From assembly GCA_902464645.1 (NCBI GenBank), contig CABQKL010000095.1:1-6635 (forward strand): 6,635 bases of DNA, written 5' to 3'. The DNA is from an uncultured Collinsella sp. (GTDB taxonomy: Bacteria > Actinomycetota > Coriobacteriia > Coriobacteriales > Coriobacteriaceae). Both the position numbers and the translations under genes were made by a program. Below, piece by piece: positions 5,433 to 6,635 of the stretch; positions within the stretch are counted from its first letter, which is position 1; the number at the start of each line of letters is the position of its first letter. Under the pieces are notes generated by a model that saw only the letters and a list, made by a program, of their open reading frames with translations, ran no database searches and was not told the DNA's origin.

Positions 5433-6617
5433 TTACAGATGGACATCGGGATCGAGCATCTGAGCACTCACACGCATGGATGACGCCAGATTTTGGAACG
5501 TCTCCAGGCGCAGGCTGTCGATCTGCCCGGCATCCTCGGCCTCGCGAACGGCGCAGCCCGGTTCGTGGGTATGCGTGCAGTCGCCAAACCGGCACGCACG
5601 CGACGCCTCGACGATCTCGGGAAACGCGCGTGCCAAGCCCCGCTCATGCCCCACGAGCGGCAGGCTGCGAAGGCCCGGCGCGTCAGCAATAACGCCGGCT
5701 TCGCCCGGCAGCGCCACCATCACGCGCGCGACCGTGGTGTGACGACCCTGGTCATCGCGCTCACGCACGCCGCCGGTCGCCAATGTATCGTGACCCAGCA
5801 GCGCGTTGAGCAGCGTCGACTTGCCAGCACCCGATTCACCCAAGATCATGGCGCAGCTCCCGGCGGGCACGCAGGCGCGCACCTCGTCCAGGCCACGACC
5901 CTCGGCAGAGGACGTCACGATCACGCGCACGTCCGGACCCACCAAGCGGTGCACGCGGTCCAGATCGCGTTCGAGCTCATCGGCGTCGCAGCGGTCGGCC
6001 TTGGTGAGTACCACCACCGGCTCGGCATCGCAGTCGAGTGCCAACACCAGCGAGCGCGCCACGCGGTCGAGCAGTACCTCGCCGGCGCCGAGCGCCTGCA
6101 CGATCAGCACGCTATCCACGTTGGAGCAAAGCACCTGACGCTCGCCGCGAGCGCGTCCGCGCCAGCGCTCAAAACTCGTGCGGCGTGGCAGCACGCACTC
6201 GATCACGCCCATGTCGTGCCCGGGCGCACGACGCACCGCCACGCGGTCGCCCACGGCGGGCAGCAGAACCTCGTCCTCGCCACGCGACTTGGCAAACCCC
6301 ACGGCATGCTCGGCACGAAAGGTGTCATCGGCAGTCGCCACCAGCGGAAACCCACGATCCAGGCGCACCACGGCACCAAGCTGCATCTGCTCGGGCTCCT
6401 CGGCCCGAGCACAATAATCATCGAAGGCAGCCCGCTGAGCATCATCGACCGGCAGATCGTCGAACGCCGGAACATCCTGCAGCGCATCGAGTCCCGGCAC
6501 GCTTGCCAGCAGCTCCTCGGCAGACGCGGGAGCTTCGGTCGCAAGCTTCCGACGACGATCGCGCTTAGCCCGCGCCCCCGTCGTCTTTTTCTTCGCCTTA
6601 GCCTTCGCCTTGCCCAC
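5433..6617 (-). CDS. rsgA: Ribosome small subunit-dependent GTPase A (RsgA/YjeQ)
   Basis: RsgA is a cytoplasmic GTPase that binds the 30S subunit late in assembly and hydrolyses GTP to complete its maturation. The 394-residue protein shows the circularly permuted motif order that defines the family: G4 TKAD (205-208), G5 TSSAEG (235-240), G1/P-loop GESGAGKST (260-268), G2 RHTT (292-295), then G3 DAPG (312-315). A zinc site follows, with Cys342, Cys347, His349 and Cys355 in the pattern CRFGDCTHTHEPGC. Residues about 78-145 fit the N-terminal OB fold. The start is a GTG at 6617, five bases after GGGAGG (6623-6628); no other start codon lies in frame between it and the window edge. The protein is longer than usual (about 290-350 residues) because of a Lys/Arg-rich tail (1-25) and an acidic stretch (about 30-78). 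G3 has DAPG where DTPG is usual. The gene ends in its own terminator, so it is probably not part of the pilus operon. Confidence 0.97.
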   Translation of the reverse strand: MGKAKAKAKKKTTGARAKRDRRRKLATEAPASAEELLASVPGLDALQDVPAFDDLPVDDAQRAAFDDYCARAEEPEQMQLGAVVRLDRGFPLVATADDTFRAEHAVGFAKSRGEDEVLLPAVGDRVAVRRAPGHDMGVIECVLPRRTSFERWRGRARGERQVLCSNVDSVLIVQALGAGEVLLDRVARSLVLALDCDAEPVVVLTKADRCDADELERDLDRVHRLVGPDVRVIVTSSAEGRGLDEVRACVPAGSCAMILGESGAGKSTLLNALLGHDTLATGGVRERDDQGRHTTVARVMVALPGEAGVIADAPGLRSLPLVGHERGLARAFPEIVEASRACRFGDCTHTHEPGCAVREAEDAGQIDSLRLETFQNLASSMRVSAQMLDPDVHL

Positions 6618-6622
6618 AAGCG

Positions 6623-6628
6623 CCTCCC
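6623..6628 (-). promoter_or_regulatory. Ribosome binding site of rsgA
   Basis: GGGAGG on the minus strand lies five bases before the GTG at 6617. It supports that non-ATG start. Confidence 0.7.
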
Positions 6629-6635
6629 AGCACCA

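Noticed and set aside
1..6635. CRISPR array, tRNA, rRNA, insertion sequence or attachment site
   Set aside because: No spaced direct repeats, tRNA-like cloverleaf, transposase or terminal inverted repeats were seen. The window is almost fully coding.

Overview
The window is about 6.6 kb of GC-rich DNA, and every convincing gene lies on the minus strand. It holds one housekeeping gene at the right and the first five genes of a Tad (tight adherence / Flp type IVc pilus) assembly operon to its left. The GC-rich codon bias, the strong Shine-Dalgarno sites, the stop-start overlaps and the style of the Tad proteins suggest a high-GC Gram-positive actinobacterium. A gut Coriobacteriia relative (Collinsella/Olsenella type) is my best guess. 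That placement is inferred from protein style only and was not checked by a search.

Layout in transcription order (right to left): rsgA, the circularly permuted GTPase of 30S ribosome maturation (6617-5433), ends in a clear Rho-independent terminator (about 5415-5379). A leader of about 200 bp follows (5380-5181). It has several inverted repeats but no promoter I can call with confidence. Then come cpaB/rcpC (5180-4521, one membrane anchor plus SAF domain), tadZ/cpaE (4521-2878, receiver-like domain, long linker, ParA/MinD-like ATPase), tadA/cpaF (2881-1553, secretion ATPase), tadB (1580-654) and tadC (657-16, the two inner-membrane platform proteins). The window stops 5 bases into a further gene with a strong ribosome binding site, probably the Flp prepilin or another pilin-like gene.

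TadA would hydrolyse ATP on the cytoplasmic face and drive pilin extraction through the TadB/TadC platform. TadZ would place the machine at its site in the cell. CpaB is membrane-anchored with its SAF domain outside. The five genes overlap at every junction (1 or 4 bp, 4 bp, 28 bp, 4 bp), so they are almost certainly one mRNA with coupled translation. Prepilin peptidase, TadE/F/G-type pseudopilins and pilin are not in the window and would be expected to the left.

I do not see a wholly new system. The points most worth a second look are the folded leader upstream of cpaB, the long odd linker and altered P-loop of TadZ, a CpaB-type protein in a probable monoderm with no secretin in view, an in-frame A-AAA-AAG slippery heptamer in tadB, and a short TadC.
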